DNA of 55,737 nucleotides from an uncultured Prevotellaceae bacterium (GCA_937902455.1 CALELI010000144.1:1-55737); one strand, 5' to 3'. Numbered from the stretch's first letter, positions 7,949-17,625 are shown. Program-made: numbers and translations. The notes: generated from the letters alone by a model not told the origin.

Positions 7949-9400
7949 TCATTCTATTATAACCTTTGCGCGGCTGGAGTCGGTGTAGTTGAGCGACTGC
8001 TGCTTGCGTAGCCAGCGTTCCACATAGTCGGAACATGGCATCTGGAGGTCTGTTCCCTGATCTGTCTTTGGAGAGGTGCTTATTGACTTGGCATAGCTGT
8101 TCGTTACCATCTTGTAGGTGGCCTTCTCGCTGAATTTACTGCCGTCGAGGAGTTCTATCTTGATGCTCTTCGGATGCTTTGTCTCCTTGTCGATTTTCAT
8201 GACATATCTGATTCCGCCAACTATCGGAATCTGCTTCTCGTCGACGTCGAAGTCGTTCATGATGAAGTCGGCCACTTCCTTGCCTGTCATCTCATAGACT
8301 ATGGCATTGTTGCCAAATGGGTCGAGGGCGAGGAGGTCGTAGACGGTGAATGGTCCTACATCGTGAGTGTCGTAGCGCACGCCGCCACCATTCTGGATGG
8401 CGATGTCGGCTCCTGTCTCGGCTATGAGGGCATCCATCTCCATGTTGCCGAGTTCTTCCTTGGTGTTGAACGGACTTGCAACCTGTGTGAGTGCCTGCCT
8501 GAGGACTGGGCTGTCCTGGAAGGTCTCTACCAGTGCCTTCACTTCCTTGTTCTCGGAACTGTTCGTCCCGACGTTAATGAGTCTGGCTGACTTGGCTGTG
8601 ACCTTGCCTTCGCTGACCTCGAAGGTGGAGAGTGTGGCGAACTGCACCTTGTTCTTTGCCTGAGTGACCATCACTCCGTTATGATATTTCGCTCCGTCGA
8701 TCTTTGTGTGGGAATGTCCTCCGATGATTGCATCAAGGAACGGATATTTCATTGCCGTGATGGAGTCGGCCAGGTATCCATTGTGAGAAAGGAGAATGAA
8801 TATGTCGCACTGACTGCGCATCCATTCGTAATCGGGAATGACATCGTCGATGTTCCTGAAGGTCACGCCCTTGATGCGGTCGATGTGGCAGTCGGGGATG
8901 TTTGCCGAGTTTATCTGTATTCCACCAAGCAATCCGATTCTTACTCCGTTGGCATCAATGAATCTGTAAGGATACACATGTGTGCGCATTGTGTCCGGCA
9001 GGAAGACATTGGCACAGAGATAAGGAAACCTTGAACGGTTGATCTGTGTGCGTAATCCCTCGATGTTGGCGTCGAACTCGTGGTTTCCGATTGCCGAGGC
9101 GTTGAACCCGATTGCGTTCATCAGTTCGGTCATAGGCCGTGATGGTTCTGCATTGCGGTCGTTGTAAGGGTTGCCTGTACGGTTGTCACCTCCGGAGAGG
9201 ATGATCAGTTCGGGATAGAGACTGCGCAGGCTGTCGGCTACGGCTGCCAGTTTTGGCATGTTGTCGATATTGGCATGCATGTCGTTTACGCTGAGGATGT
9301 GTACCTGCTTCTGGGCGAGGATGGTGTTCTCGCAATATTCCCCCCATGAGCATGGGAGGAATGTTGCTGAGAGCAATAGTGCGAATTGCTTAATAGTCAT
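7949..9400 (-). CDS. Secreted 5'-nucleotidase / UDP-sugar hydrolase-type metallophosphoesterase
   Basis: This 483-aa protein has the two-domain 5'-nucleotidase architecture. The N-terminal calcineurin-like metal-binding domain shows NDMH (about residue 39), GGDNRTG, GNHEFD, SHNGY and GGHSHT, which supply the dinuclear metal ligands. The C-terminal domain has the substrate-binding pattern with NGGGVRYD and LDPFGNNAIVYEMTGKEV. A short hydrophobic N-terminus suggests export, probably to the periplasm, where it would release phosphate and nucleosides from nucleotides. It is 28 bp downstream of the GH51 gene on the same strand, so the two may be cotranscribed. An AT-only palindrome at 7937-7953 lies between it and the convergent small gene and may be a weak terminator. 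Confidence 0.9.
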   Translation of the reverse strand: MTIKQFALLLSATFLPCSWGEYCENTILAQKQVHILSVNDMHANIDNMPKLAAVADSLRSLYPELIILSGGDNRTGNPYNDRNAEPSRPMTELMNAIGFNASAIGNHEFDANIEGLRTQINRSRFPYLCANVFLPDTMRTHVYPYRFIDANGVRIGLLGGIQINSANIPDCHIDRIKGVTFRNIDDVIPDYEWMRSQCDIFILLSHNGYLADSITAMKYPFLDAIIGGHSHTKIDGAKYHNGVMVTQAKNKVQFATLSTFEVSEGKVTAKSARLINVGTNSSENKEVKALVETFQDSPVLRQALTQVASPFNTKEELGNMEMDALIAETGADIAIQNGGGVRYDTHDVGPFTVYDLLALDPFGNNAIVYEMTGKEVADFIMNDFDVDEKQIPIVGGIRYVMKIDKETKHPKSIKIELLDGSKFSEKATYKMVTNSYAKSISTSPKTDQGTDLQMPCSDYVERWLRKQQSLNYTDSSRAKVIIE

Positions 9401-9428
9401 TTTAAACTCTTAAACTTCTAATTATTTT

Positions 9429-11399
9429 TTATTTCTGTATTTGATAGAGTACGAATGTCTTTGCAGGAACGGTGACAGCCATTTCGGATGTCGTGATGGC
9501 GCCTGCATCCTGAGTCTGAGGAACATATTTCCGTGGAGCATCAAGGGTGTTCTCGCCATCCATGTCGTCGGCGTGGAAAGCGACTTTCGTCACTTTGTGG
9601 CTCCCCTTCAGGCCCTTGAAGCTGAGATTGATGTCCTGAGGCTTGCTGCCTGTGTTGACAATCTTGACGCAGTACTGGTTCTTGTTCTTGTCGAAGTTTG
9701 CACTTGCAAAGAGGCCTTCCTGTCCTTCGATGCCCTCGACTGGCTTACCGTCCCATGTGAGAGGAACTACGTTGGTACCCTTGTTGAGGGAGAACATCTG
9801 CTGAACATAGTAGCTGCATGAATTGAATGTGCGTAGGTTGTCGTACCAGATCATGTCTGGTCGCCACTGCCATCCGTCGATATGTGCAAAGAGAGGTGCG
9901 TAGGTTGCCATTTCCACTACATCGGCATTGCGCTCGACGCCTGTCATGAATGCTGCCTCGAGAAGAGCTGCCTCGAAATGATTCCACTTCTTTCCCTTGC
10001 CGTGACATGCATATTCGCCGGCAAATACCTTGCTGCCCTTGCGAGGATAGTTGTCGTAGCGAGGACCACTTGTAAGGAACCATGATTCAGGGCGATAGAA
10101 ATGTTCGTCGACGAGGTCGGCACCAATCTTACGCATTTCAGGCCAGAGGAATTCGAAGTCGGCACCTTCGCTGTTAGGGCCTGATGTTCCGATAATCTTT
10201 ATGCCAGGGTACTTTGCGCGAACCTGGTCTACGAATGGCTGAAGGTGGTCGATGTATGTCTGTCCCCACTGCTCGTTGCCGATAGCCACGAACTTGAGGT
10301 TGAATGGTGCCGGATGTCCCATGTCGGCACGGATCTTTGCCCATTTGTTGGTCTGAGGATCACCATTGGCAAACTCGATGAGGTCGAGGACGTCGTCGAT
10401 ATATGGCTGGAGCTCGTCAACTGGCTGATGAGCCTTCTCGCTCTGGTTCTGGAACTGGCAGGCAAGTCCTACACTGATTACAGGCAGTGCCTCGGCTCCA
10501 ATCTCTTCGCAAAGCTGGAAATACTCGAAGAATCCCAGTCCGTAGCTCTGGAAGTAATCCGGGAAGAAACGGTAGTCAAAGGTGTAGTGCCAGCGGTTCT
10601 CGTTCAGAGGACGGTTCTCTACCGGACCTACTGAGTTCTTCCACTGATAGCGAGTGTTGAGGTCTGTACCTTCTACGATACATCCTCCAGGGAAACGGAA
10701 CACGCCTGGCTTGAGGTCTGCAAGAGCCTGGGCGAGGTCTTTTCTCATGCCGTTCTCGTGTCCTTTCCATGTGTCTACAGGGAAGAGGCTGATATGCTCA
10801 AGGTCAACGACTGCGCTGTTTCTGCTGAGCATGACACGGAGGGTTCCCTTGTCGACAGTCTTGTTTGCCTTCAGTACAATCTGATATTTCTTCCATTCTT
10901 TTCCGCTGATGGTCAGTTCTTTCTCTACGAACTGCTGGCGCTCGTCCATTGTCTTAGGGTCGCAGAGCATGACACGAATCTTGGCCGTACCACCCTCTGG
11001 AGTGCGGGCCCATACAGAGAAACGATAGTCGGCACCCTGCTGGTAGCCAATTCCGAAATAGCCCTCATTCTCAAGACCTGAATACTTGTCGTTGTGTCCG
11101 CTGTAGCCGAGACGGATGTAGTGAGGACATTTGTCGAATGGTCCGTCATTCTGTAGCTTTATGTTCCCGAAGACGTTCCATCCCATGTAATGGTCTGGAA
11201 ACTCAAAGGAACGGTTCTTTACCAATTCGCCATACAGACCTCCGTCTGCTGCGTAATTGATGTCTTCGAAGAAGATTCCGTACATGGTTGACTGAATGTT
11301 TGCGCCAACCTTCTTTGTGTTGACTTCAAACTGCTTCTGGGCATGCATACTAAGACCACAAAGGCCAAGTCCCAGTGTGAGTGCGAATAATTTTTTCAT
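9429..11399 (-). CDS. Alpha-L-arabinofuranosidase, GH51-type, secreted
   Basis: This protein would remove terminal arabinofuranosyl residues from plant arabinans or arabinoxylans. I chose the start at MKKLFALT (11399) because it gives a clean signal peptide ending near SMHAQ; an in-frame ATG 7 codons upstream (11420) is less likely. The mature protein begins with the family pattern STMYGIFFEDINYAADGGLYGELVxNRSFEF, followed by a CBM-like beta-sandwich (about 75-205). The GH51 barrel shows RFPGGC, the acid/base Glu376 in AIGNEQWG and the nucleophile Glu462 in FAGEYA. About 656 aa is normal for the Bacteroidetes secreted type. No SusCD pair or other pectin or xylan gene is adjacent, so it appears isolated. 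Confidence 0.95.
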   Translation of the reverse strand: MKKLFALTLGLGLCGLSMHAQKQFEVNTKKVGANIQSTMYGIFFEDINYAADGGLYGELVKNRSFEFPDHYMGWNVFGNIKLQNDGPFDKCPHYIRLGYSGHNDKYSGLENEGYFGIGYQQGADYRFSVWARTPEGGTAKIRVMLCDPKTMDERQQFVEKELTISGKEWKKYQIVLKANKTVDKGTLRVMLSRNSAVVDLEHISLFPVDTWKGHENGMRKDLAQALADLKPGVFRFPGGCIVEGTDLNTRYQWKNSVGPVENRPLNENRWHYTFDYRFFPDYFQSYGLGFFEYFQLCEEIGAEALPVISVGLACQFQNQSEKAHQPVDELQPYIDDVLDLIEFANGDPQTNKWAKIRADMGHPAPFNLKFVAIGNEQWGQTYIDHLQPFVDQVRAKYPGIKIIGTSGPNSEGADFEFLWPEMRKIGADLVDEHFYRPESWFLTSGPRYDNYPRKGSKVFAGEYACHGKGKKWNHFEAALLEAAFMTGVERNADVVEMATYAPLFAHIDGWQWRPDMIWYDNLRTFNSCSYYVQQMFSLNKGTNVVPLTWDGKPVEGIEGQEGLFASANFDKNKNQYCVKIVNTGSKPQDINLSFKGLKGSHKVTKVAFHADDMDGENTLDAPRKYVPQTQDAGAITTSEMAVTVPAKTFVLYQIQK

Positions 11400-11449
11400 A
11401 TTTACAGGTTTAGAATACATATAGTTTTAATTATTTTATGTAATGACTG

Positions 11450-11545
11450 TTGCTCGCCTGATGGCTCGTGCAAATGAGAGGCGACCAACAAACTCGTTTG
11501 AGTGCTATCCCGAGTGCAGCCGAGACAAGATTAAATCAACTCTTT
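11450..11545 (-). repeat. Dispersed intergenic repeat, copy B
   Basis: The reverse complement of this segment matches copy A at 5035-5215, but without copy A's internal 80-bp piece. It sits in the divergent gap between the GH51 gene and the exchanger gene. Its edge TTGCTCGCCTGA is also found in the 45-bp element at 26799-26844, so the two repeat families may share a part. Confidence 0.7.
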
Positions 11546-11586
11546 AAAAAAAACATACAATGTGTGAAGAATTATGAATTATTTTG

Positions 11587-11594
11587 TAACTTTG
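11587..11594 (+). promoter_or_regulatory. Promoter -7 box of the exchanger operon
   Basis: TAACTTTG matches the Bacteroidetes -7 consensus. It lies 25 bp before the ATG at 11619 and probably drives the whole overlapping unit through rmlA. Confidence 0.65.
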
Positions 11595-11618
11595 CAAAGG
11601 TAAAAAAAATTTTTGAGA

Positions 11619-12587
11619 ATGCTACTATTAATTATAAAATTTATTTTCGGTGTTGTTGCAGTGTTATCAGGCGCCGACTGGCTGACCGAGGGTGCATCGG
11701 CCATAGCAAGGAAACTGAAGGTATCGTCGATGATAATAGGACTTACGGTTGTTGCCTTCGGTACGAGCATGCCGGAACTGGTTGTGAGTACGATTGCAAG
11801 TATCCAGGGTAATTCTGATATGGCCATAGGCAATGTGGTCGGAAGCAATATATTCAACACTCTTGCCATAGTGGGATGCACGGCATTGATGTGTCCGGTG
11901 GCCTGCAAGAGAAATAGTATTCTGTACGAGATGCCTATCAACATATTCGTGTCAGTGCTTTTTCTTCTCTTCGTAGCCGAGTGTTCGATGGGTGGGGTCA
12001 CTATTGACAGGATTGAGGGTGTCATTCTGCTGTTGTGTTTCAGTTGCTTCCTTGCCTACACGTTAATCATGGCCAAGAAGGACCGCAAGAGTGCAGACTC
12101 AGATAATCAGCAGTCAAAGGAATCTGGTTCCATGATTAAGGCCGTTATTCTTGTACTCGGGGGGTTGGCTTGTTTGATTCTTGGAGGTGAGTTCCTCGTC
12201 AATGGCGCGTCAGGAATTGCCAGGACATTGGGTGTGAGCGATTCTGTCGTTGCCCTCACTATTGTTGCTGCCGGCACGTCATTCCCAGAACTGGCAACCA
12301 GTGTGATGGCTGCAAGGAAGGGTGATATCGACATGGCTCTCGGGAATGTAGTAGGTAGCAATATCTTCAACATATTACTTATATTAGGTGTGTCTTCTAC
12401 CATTTCGCCTTTGCAGATTGGTACTATCACGAATGTTGACTATGCCTTCCTGCTTGGCTCGTGCGTGGTACTCTGGATATTTGCCTTTATTGGTAAGAGG
12501 AAAGTGATAAACAGGGTGGAAGGTGGTTTTCTCGTGGTTTGCATGATAGCATACTATGTGTGGCTCGTATATAATTCACAGTCTTAG
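11619..12587 (+). CDS. Calcium/cation antiporter (CaCA family, YrbG-like)
   Basis: This is an inner-membrane Na+/Ca2+-type exchanger of 322 aa. It has the two inverted alpha-repeats diagnostic of the family: VVAFGTSMPELVVS with IAIGNVVGSNIFNTLAI in the first half, and IVAAGTSFPELATS with MALGNVVGSNIFNILLI in the second. About ten hydrophobic segments fit the family. The ATG at 11619 was preferred over a TTG two codons upstream because it follows the promoter at a normal distance. The gene overlaps the next one by 32 bp. Ion specificity cannot be told from the sequence. Confidence 0.93.
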   Translation: MLLLIIKFIFGVVAVLSGADWLTEGASAIARKLKVSSMIIGLTVVAFGTSMPELVVSTIASIQGNSDMAIGNVVGSNIFNTLAIVGCTALMCPVACKRNSILYEMPINIFVSVLFLLFVAECSMGGVTIDRIEGVILLLCFSCFLAYTLIMAKKDRKSADSDNQQSKESGSMIKAVILVLGGLACLILGGEFLVNGASGIARTLGVSDSVVALTIVAAGTSFPELATSVMAARKGDIDMALGNVVGSNIFNILLILGVSSTISPLQIGTITNVDYAFLLGSCVVLWIFAFIGKRKVINRVEGGFLVVCMIAYYVWLVYNSQS

Positions 12588-13347
12588 GACAGGTTATCGT
12601 ACAGGCAGGAGTGACAAGGAAGTCAGTTTTCTGTCCGAGGCATCTCTTCATACTGGGGAGATGACTTGCCTTTTAGGACCGAATGGGGCGGGCAAGTCTA
12701 CCTTGCTGCGGACAATGGCAGGGTTCCAGCCTCCTCTTGAAGGGGGAATATCGCTTTTCGGCAAGCCGCTGACAGACTACAAGACCAGTGAACTGGCACG
12801 GAAGGTCAGTATTGTTCTCACTGACAACAGCCATATTCACAACCTGTCTGTCTTTGATGTGGTGGCCATGGGTAGAAATCCCTATACCGGGTTCTGGGGA
12901 CGTCTGAGCAGTCACGACAAGGATGTGATACATCAGTGTATGGAATGGGTGAATATTGAGTATCTCGCCAGTCAGCGTATAGATGCCATAAGTGACGGTG
13001 AACGCCAGAAGGTGATGCTTGCGAAGGCAATAGCACAGGAAACTCCTGTCATACTGCTGGACGAGCCAACAAATTTCCTGTATTATCCTGACAAGGTACA
13101 CATCATGCAGCTTCTCAAAAAACTGGCTCATGAGATGGACAAGACGGTGCTGTTCTCGACTCATGCCGTGGAACTGGCACTACAGATGGCAGACCAGATT
13201 TGGTTTCTCGACAAGGGCCGTATGATTACGGGAACCCCAGAATCATTGTGTGAAAACAGAATAAACGAATTATCATATGAAAAGGTTATTGACTGTATTG
13301 ATGCTATTAATAGTGTGCATCAGTGCAATGGGGCAGATGATCAGTGA
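12556..13347 (+). CDS. ABC transporter ATP-binding protein, FecE/siderophore type
   Basis: This 263-aa ATPase shows Walker A GPNGAGKST, a Q-loop region, the signature in ISDGERQKVMLAKAIAQ and Walker B VILLDEPTNF. The pattern HNLSVFDVVAMGRNPYTG is typical of FecE/BtuD-like subunits for iron-siderophore or cobalamin uptake. The only in-frame start is inside the exchanger gene (32-bp overlap), giving a short extra N-terminus (MCGSYIIHSLRTGY). No permease or substrate-binding protein gene is adjacent, so its partners must be elsewhere or lost. It overlaps the next gene by 71 bp. The substrate is unknown. Confidence 0.9.
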   Translation: MCGSYIIHSLRTGYRTGRSDKEVSFLSEASLHTGEMTCLLGPNGAGKSTLLRTMAGFQPPLEGGISLFGKPLTDYKTSELARKVSIVLTDNSHIHNLSVFDVVAMGRNPYTGFWGRLSSHDKDVIHQCMEWVNIEYLASQRIDAISDGERQKVMLAKAIAQETPVILLDEPTNFLYYPDKVHIMQLLKKLAHEMDKTVLFSTHAVELALQMADQIWFLDKGRMITGTPESLCENRINELSYEKVIDCIDAINSVHQCNGADDQ

Positions 13348-14992
13348 GGAGGAGGCTAAAAGGAATGCTTTCAGATTTCTTTCCTCGATAGGCAATAATG
13401 TCAAGGCCAGAGACGGACAAGATATAAAACTGAACCTCGAACATAAGGCTGGCAAGGATGGGAAAGTCTCATACTATGTCTTCAACAAGTCCGACGGAGG
13501 CTTTGTCATTGCGGCTGGTGATGAGGTTGCCGAAGAAATTCTCTGTTATTCTGCAACGGGAACATTCGACAAGTCGGATATATCTCCAAATTTCCAGTAT
13601 TGGCTCGATGAATACGAACGACAGATTTCCTTTGCACTGGAAAATAGTGTCACTTCTTCTGCTGTCAAGGCTGCTGCCTCTGAACGGACGGATGTCACTC
13701 CTCTTGTAAAGACAAAATGGGATCAGCTGGCACCATATAATAATATGTGTCCGAAACTGAATAGTTCAGGTACAAGAAAAGCCTATACAGGATGTGTTGC
13801 AACTGCAATGTCTCAGGTTATGCGGTACCACGAGTGGCCAGAGGTAGCTCATGGCTCACATTCCTATTATGACATATTTTCCGAGGAGGACCGTTCGGGA
13901 GACTTTGACGGGCATAGGTATGACTGGAAGAATATGCTTCTGACTTATAATGGAACCTACACTGAGAAGCAGGCAAATGCTGTGGCACAGCTCATGCTGG
14001 ATTGTGGCATTGCAGTGGAGATGGCGTATAGTGGAGATGGCAGTGCTGCGTGGTCGGAGAACATAGCTTATGCGCTGGTGAACTATTTTGGTTATGATGC
14101 AGGAATCAGCCAGGTCTTTCATGACCATTGCACCGATGAGGAATGGGCAGGGTATATCTATAATGAGCTAAGCAGTAATCGCCCTGTCATCTTCAGCGGC
14201 GAGACTGTTGATTATGCTGGTCATTGCTTTATCTGTGACGGCTATGACGCTGCTACGGACAAGTATCATTTCAACTGGGGCTGGGGTGGTTCGGATGACT
14301 GTTATTGTGCTCTCACGGCAGTAAAGGCTGGTTACGATAAGTTCAGTTATTATCAGGACATAGTCTTTGGCATTCAGCCTCCTTTAGCCGAGACGGTTGT
14401 GCCGATTAACATAGCCGCTATGGAAGGAAATCTCTATTACACATCAAAGATCAAGGATGATAAGACGACTTTTACGGTAAAGTACAGGACGATGTATGGA
14501 ACATCCTTCGTGTACAATGCCACTTATTGTGATGTCGATGTCCTTTTCACCATGAAATATGAGAATGTGGAGACTGGTGACTGCCATTATGCCGCACTTA
14601 CGGACATTGAAGCAAACAGAAAGTCTTTCAAGGGGATATATCCTCTTAGGGAAGGTGAGGATGGCTATGTGTCTTATGATGGCTTTAAGGATATTACGGT
14701 ATCGGATGTCATGGTTCCAGACCTTCCTTCTGGCAAGTATAGGGTCACTCTTGTCTATAAGGACTATCTTTATAAAGACAGTACTGATAAGTCTATGTGG
14801 CAAGAGGTCCGGACAGATGTAGGCAGTAGGAATTACAGGGAAATAAGCATTGACAATCCTGATGCGATAGACGAATTGCCAGGCATGTCTGTGCAGGACG
14901 TGCAGGTATACGACCTTGCAGGAAGAAAGGTGACGGTCACACCTGCATCCGGCATATATGTCATTAACGGAAAGAAAATACTTTTAAAATAG
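13277..14992 (+). CDS. C10-family cysteine protease (streptopain-like), secreted
   Basis: The protein (571 aa) has a signal peptide (about 1-19, ending SAMGQ). It then has a Spi-type propeptide (about 20-125, with SYYVFNKSDGGFVIAAGDE) that normally inhibits the enzyme until processing. The C10 catalytic domain has Cys173 in YTGCVATAMSQVM and His316 in AGHCFICDGYD, followed by YHFNWGWGG. The region at about 370-530 is a beta-rich domain of unknown role. The C-terminus VYDLAGRKV...GIYVINGKKILLK resembles the tails of other exported proteins in this window. Its start lies 71 bp inside the ATPase gene, so translational coupling is likely. Family members cut host or dietary proteins; the substrate here is unknown. 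Confidence 0.93.
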   Translation: MKRLLTVLMLLIVCISAMGQMISEEEAKRNAFRFLSSIGNNVKARDGQDIKLNLEHKAGKDGKVSYYVFNKSDGGFVIAAGDEVAEEILCYSATGTFDKSDISPNFQYWLDEYERQISFALENSVTSSAVKAAASERTDVTPLVKTKWDQLAPYNNMCPKLNSSGTRKAYTGCVATAMSQVMRYHEWPEVAHGSHSYYDIFSEEDRSGDFDGHRYDWKNMLLTYNGTYTEKQANAVAQLMLDCGIAVEMAYSGDGSAAWSENIAYALVNYFGYDAGISQVFHDHCTDEEWAGYIYNELSSNRPVIFSGETVDYAGHCFICDGYDAATDKYHFNWGWGGSDDCYCALTAVKAGYDKFSYYQDIVFGIQPPLAETVVPINIAAMEGNLYYTSKIKDDKTTFTVKYRTMYGTSFVYNATYCDVDVLFTMKYENVETGDCHYAALTDIEANRKSFKGIYPLREGEDGYVSYDGFKDITVSDVMVPDLPSGKYRVTLVYKDYLYKDSTDKSMWQEVRTDVGSRNYREISIDNPDAIDELPGMSVQDVQVYDLAGRKVTVTPASGIYVINGKKILLK

Positions 14993-14999
14993 TCACTAT

Positions 15000-15887
15000 A
15001 TGAAAGGAATAGTCTTAGCTGGTGGTTCAGGCACACGCCTCTACCCAATCACAAAGGGAGTCAGCAAGCAGCTGATACCAATTTTCGACAAACCGATGGT
15101 TTATTATCCGATAAGTGTACTCATGCTTGCGGGAATACGTGAGATACTCATCATATCCACTCCTTACGACTTGCCGGCATTCAGGCGTCTGCTTGGCGAC
15201 GGCAGCGATTACGGAGTGCATTTCGAGTATGCGGAGCAGCCATCTCCTGACGGACTTGCGCAGGCTTTCATAATAGGTGAGGAATTTATTGGCAATGACA
15301 GTGTCTGTCTCGTCCTCGGTGACAACATATTCCAGGGGTCAGGTCTTACCCGCATCCTCATGGAGGCTCGTCGTCAGGTAGAGGAAGAAAACAAGGCAAC
15401 AATATTTGGTTATTGGGTGAACGACCCTGAACGCTATGGTGTTGCTGAAATGGACAAGGACGGCAACTGCCTGTCAATAGAGGAGAAGCCTCTGAACCCG
15501 AAGAGCAACTATGCAGTAGTAGGCCTTTATTTCTATCCCAACAAGGTGGTTGAGGTTGCAAAGAACATAAAACCATCAGCTCGTGGCGAGTTGGAAATCA
15601 CTACTGTCAATCAGCAGTTCCTTAACGACCATGAACTGATGGTTCAGAAACTCGACCGTGGGTTTGCATGGCTTGATACCGGCACTCACGATTCCCTGAG
15701 CGAGGCAAGCACTTACATCGAAGTCCTTGAAAAACGAACAGGACTGAAGATTGCCTGTCTTGAGGGTATTGCCCTCGAGAAGGGATGGATCAGTCCTGAC
15801 AAGATTCGTCAGCTGGCTCAGCCAATGCTCAAGAACCAGTATGGTCAGTATCTTGTATGGCTGGCTGACAGGGCTGAGAACGGATAG
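15000..15887 (+). CDS. rfbA: Glucose-1-phosphate thymidylyltransferase
   Basis: RmlA/RfbA makes dTDP-glucose from glucose-1-phosphate and dTTP, the first step to dTDP-rhamnose for cell-surface polysaccharide. The 295-aa length is typical. Diagnostic parts are the nucleotide-binding GIVLAGGSGTRLYP, the SKQLIPIFDKPMVYYP segment, LVLGDNIFQG and RGFAWLDTGTHDSL. It starts 8 bp after the C10 protease gene and probably shares its transcript. The other rml genes are not in the window. It ends 2 bp from the end of the convergent acyl-CoA dehydrogenase gene with no visible terminator between. Confidence 0.97.
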   Translation: MKGIVLAGGSGTRLYPITKGVSKQLIPIFDKPMVYYPISVLMLAGIREILIISTPYDLPAFRRLLGDGSDYGVHFEYAEQPSPDGLAQAFIIGEEFIGNDSVCLVLGDNIFQGSGLTRILMEARRQVEEENKATIFGYWVNDPERYGVAEMDKDGNCLSIEEKPLNPKSNYAVVGLYFYPNKVVEVAKNIKPSARGELEITTVNQQFLNDHELMVQKLDRGFAWLDTGTHDSLSEASTYIEVLEKRTGLKIACLEGIALEKGWISPDKIRQLAQPMLKNQYGQYLVWLADRAENG

Positions 15888-15889
15888 GC

Positions 15890-17599
15890 TTATAACCCGA
15901 TTGCCGGTCTATGATGTTCGATAGTCTGCTGGCTGATGCGATGAACATAGGTTGAATGTCTCGTTATCTCGCTCATGGCCATATTGAAGAATGTCTCCTG
16001 GCTTTTTGCGAATAGTTCAGGGGATTTCTTTGCGTCTCTCAGGATGAGTTGAGCCATCACTGTGTAGACGGTCATTTCGTACAGGCTCCTGCCACAATAG
16101 TCAAGCACTTCCTGGCTTTCCTGTGCCTTGACATATTCTGTTGCCTCTTCGAGCTTGTCAATCATGAAGTTGATGTCGTCATTCTTCCATTCCGACTCCT
16201 TGATGAAATTGAGGTAGGTTCCGTTTGTGATGTATCTGAGTGCAGCGACAACCTGAAGTTGTGTCGTTCCTTCATATATACTTGTGATGCGGGCATCCCT
16301 GTAGAGTCGCTGGCATCTGTATTCCTGCATGTACCCGCTTCCTCCATGAATCTGGATGGCATCGTAAGTACTCTGGTTGGAGAATTCCGAATTGATGCCC
16401 TTGGCAAGTGGAGTGAAAGCATCGGCCAATCGGGAGTAGGCCTTCAGCTCCTTCCTCTCATCGGGAGTGAGCTGACGCTCGCGACTGGTATACTCGAGGA
16501 TCTTGTAGACGTCAACATATTTGGCACACTCATAGAGCAATGTCCTTCCTGCGTCCAGACGTGCCTTTATCTTGCCGATCATCTCATACACTGCAGGGAA
16601 CTGAATTATTTCCTTTCCGTACTGCTTCCTGTCGTTGGCATAGGCTACTGCTTCTTCGTATGCTGCCTGTTGCAGACCCACCGACTGAGCTGCAATGCCC
16701 AGTCGTGCTCCGTTCATGAGTGACATCACATAGCGGATGAGACCAAGTTTTCTGTCACCGATAAGCTCAGCCTTTGCATTCCGGAACACCAGCTCGCATG
16801 TAGGACTTCCGTGGATTCCCAGTTTGTTCTCGATTCGTCTCACCGTCAGTTCCTTGCCGTTGTTGGCCTTGTTCTCTCGGTTGTCATAGATAAACATCGA
16901 GAGGCCTCGCCCGTCAGTAGTTCCTTCCTCGCTTCTTGCCAGGACGAGATGGATGTCGCTGTCACCGTTAGTGATGAAGCGTTTCACTCCGTTCAGGTAC
17001 CAGCAGTTATCCTCTTCCGAGAATGTGGCTTTAAGCCTTACGGACTGTAGGTCACTGCCGGCATCGGGTTCTGTGAGGTCCATCGACATTGTGGCCCCAT
17101 TGCATACAAGAGGGACATATTTCTTCCTCTGCTCATCTGTACCGAAGGAATAGAGGGTTTCGATGCAGTCCTGCAACGACCATACATTCTCGAATCCTGC
17201 ATCACCCGAGCTGATAATCTCGTTTACTGCCGTGTAGACGGTAAGTGGCAGATTCAGACCGCCATACATTCGTGGCATGGTGATTCCGCAGAGCCCGGCT
17301 TTCACGATGGCATCAAGATCTTCCGCAGTCTTGGCTGCAAATATCACTCGACCATTCTCACAGTGAGGGCCCTCATGGTCAATGGCTTCTGCGTTCGGAC
17401 TGATGACATTTGCATTGATGTCGCCTACTACGTCCAGTACTCTGTCGTAGGAGTCAAGGGCATCGTCAAGGTCTTTAGGCGCATAGTCGTATTCCGCAGC
17501 TTCGGTAAAGTCCTTTTCCCTCAGGCTGACGATTCGTCCCATCAGGTCGTTATTCTCAAGATGGAACCGATATTCTGGATTCTCTCTGTATGTATTCAT
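15890..17599 (-). CDS. Acyl-CoA dehydrogenase family protein (569 aa)
   Basis: This FAD enzyme oxidises acyl-CoA, or reduces enoyl-CoA, and passes electrons through the ETF encoded just upstream. The dehydrogenase core shows MDLTEPDAGSDLQSV, YLNGVKRFITNGDSD and IHGGSGYMQEY, with the probable catalytic Glu in SIYEGTTQLQ. The protein is longer than classical 380-aa members because of an N-terminal extension and a C-terminal helical region (about 470-569), as in many Bacteroidetes homologues. It is third in the etfB-etfA-acd series, 147 bp after etfA. The chain length of its substrate cannot be inferred. Confidence 0.93.
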   Translation of the reverse strand: MNTYRENPEYRFHLENNDLMGRIVSLREKDFTEAAEYDYAPKDLDDALDSYDRVLDVVGDINANVISPNAEAIDHEGPHCENGRVIFAAKTAEDLDAIVKAGLCGITMPRMYGGLNLPLTVYTAVNEIISSGDAGFENVWSLQDCIETLYSFGTDEQRKKYVPLVCNGATMSMDLTEPDAGSDLQSVRLKATFSEEDNCWYLNGVKRFITNGDSDIHLVLARSEEGTTDGRGLSMFIYDNRENKANNGKELTVRRIENKLGIHGSPTCELVFRNAKAELIGDRKLGLIRYVMSLMNGARLGIAAQSVGLQQAAYEEAVAYANDRKQYGKEIIQFPAVYEMIGKIKARLDAGRTLLYECAKYVDVYKILEYTSRERQLTPDERKELKAYSRLADAFTPLAKGINSEFSNQSTYDAIQIHGGSGYMQEYRCQRLYRDARITSIYEGTTQLQVVAALRYITNGTYLNFIKESEWKNDDINFMIDKLEEATEYVKAQESQEVLDYCGRSLYEMTVYTVMAQLILRDAKKSPELFAKSQETFFNMAMSEITRHSTYVHRISQQTIEHHRPAIGL

Positions 17600-17625
17600 T
17601 TATTTAAATTTTAACCTATAACCTT

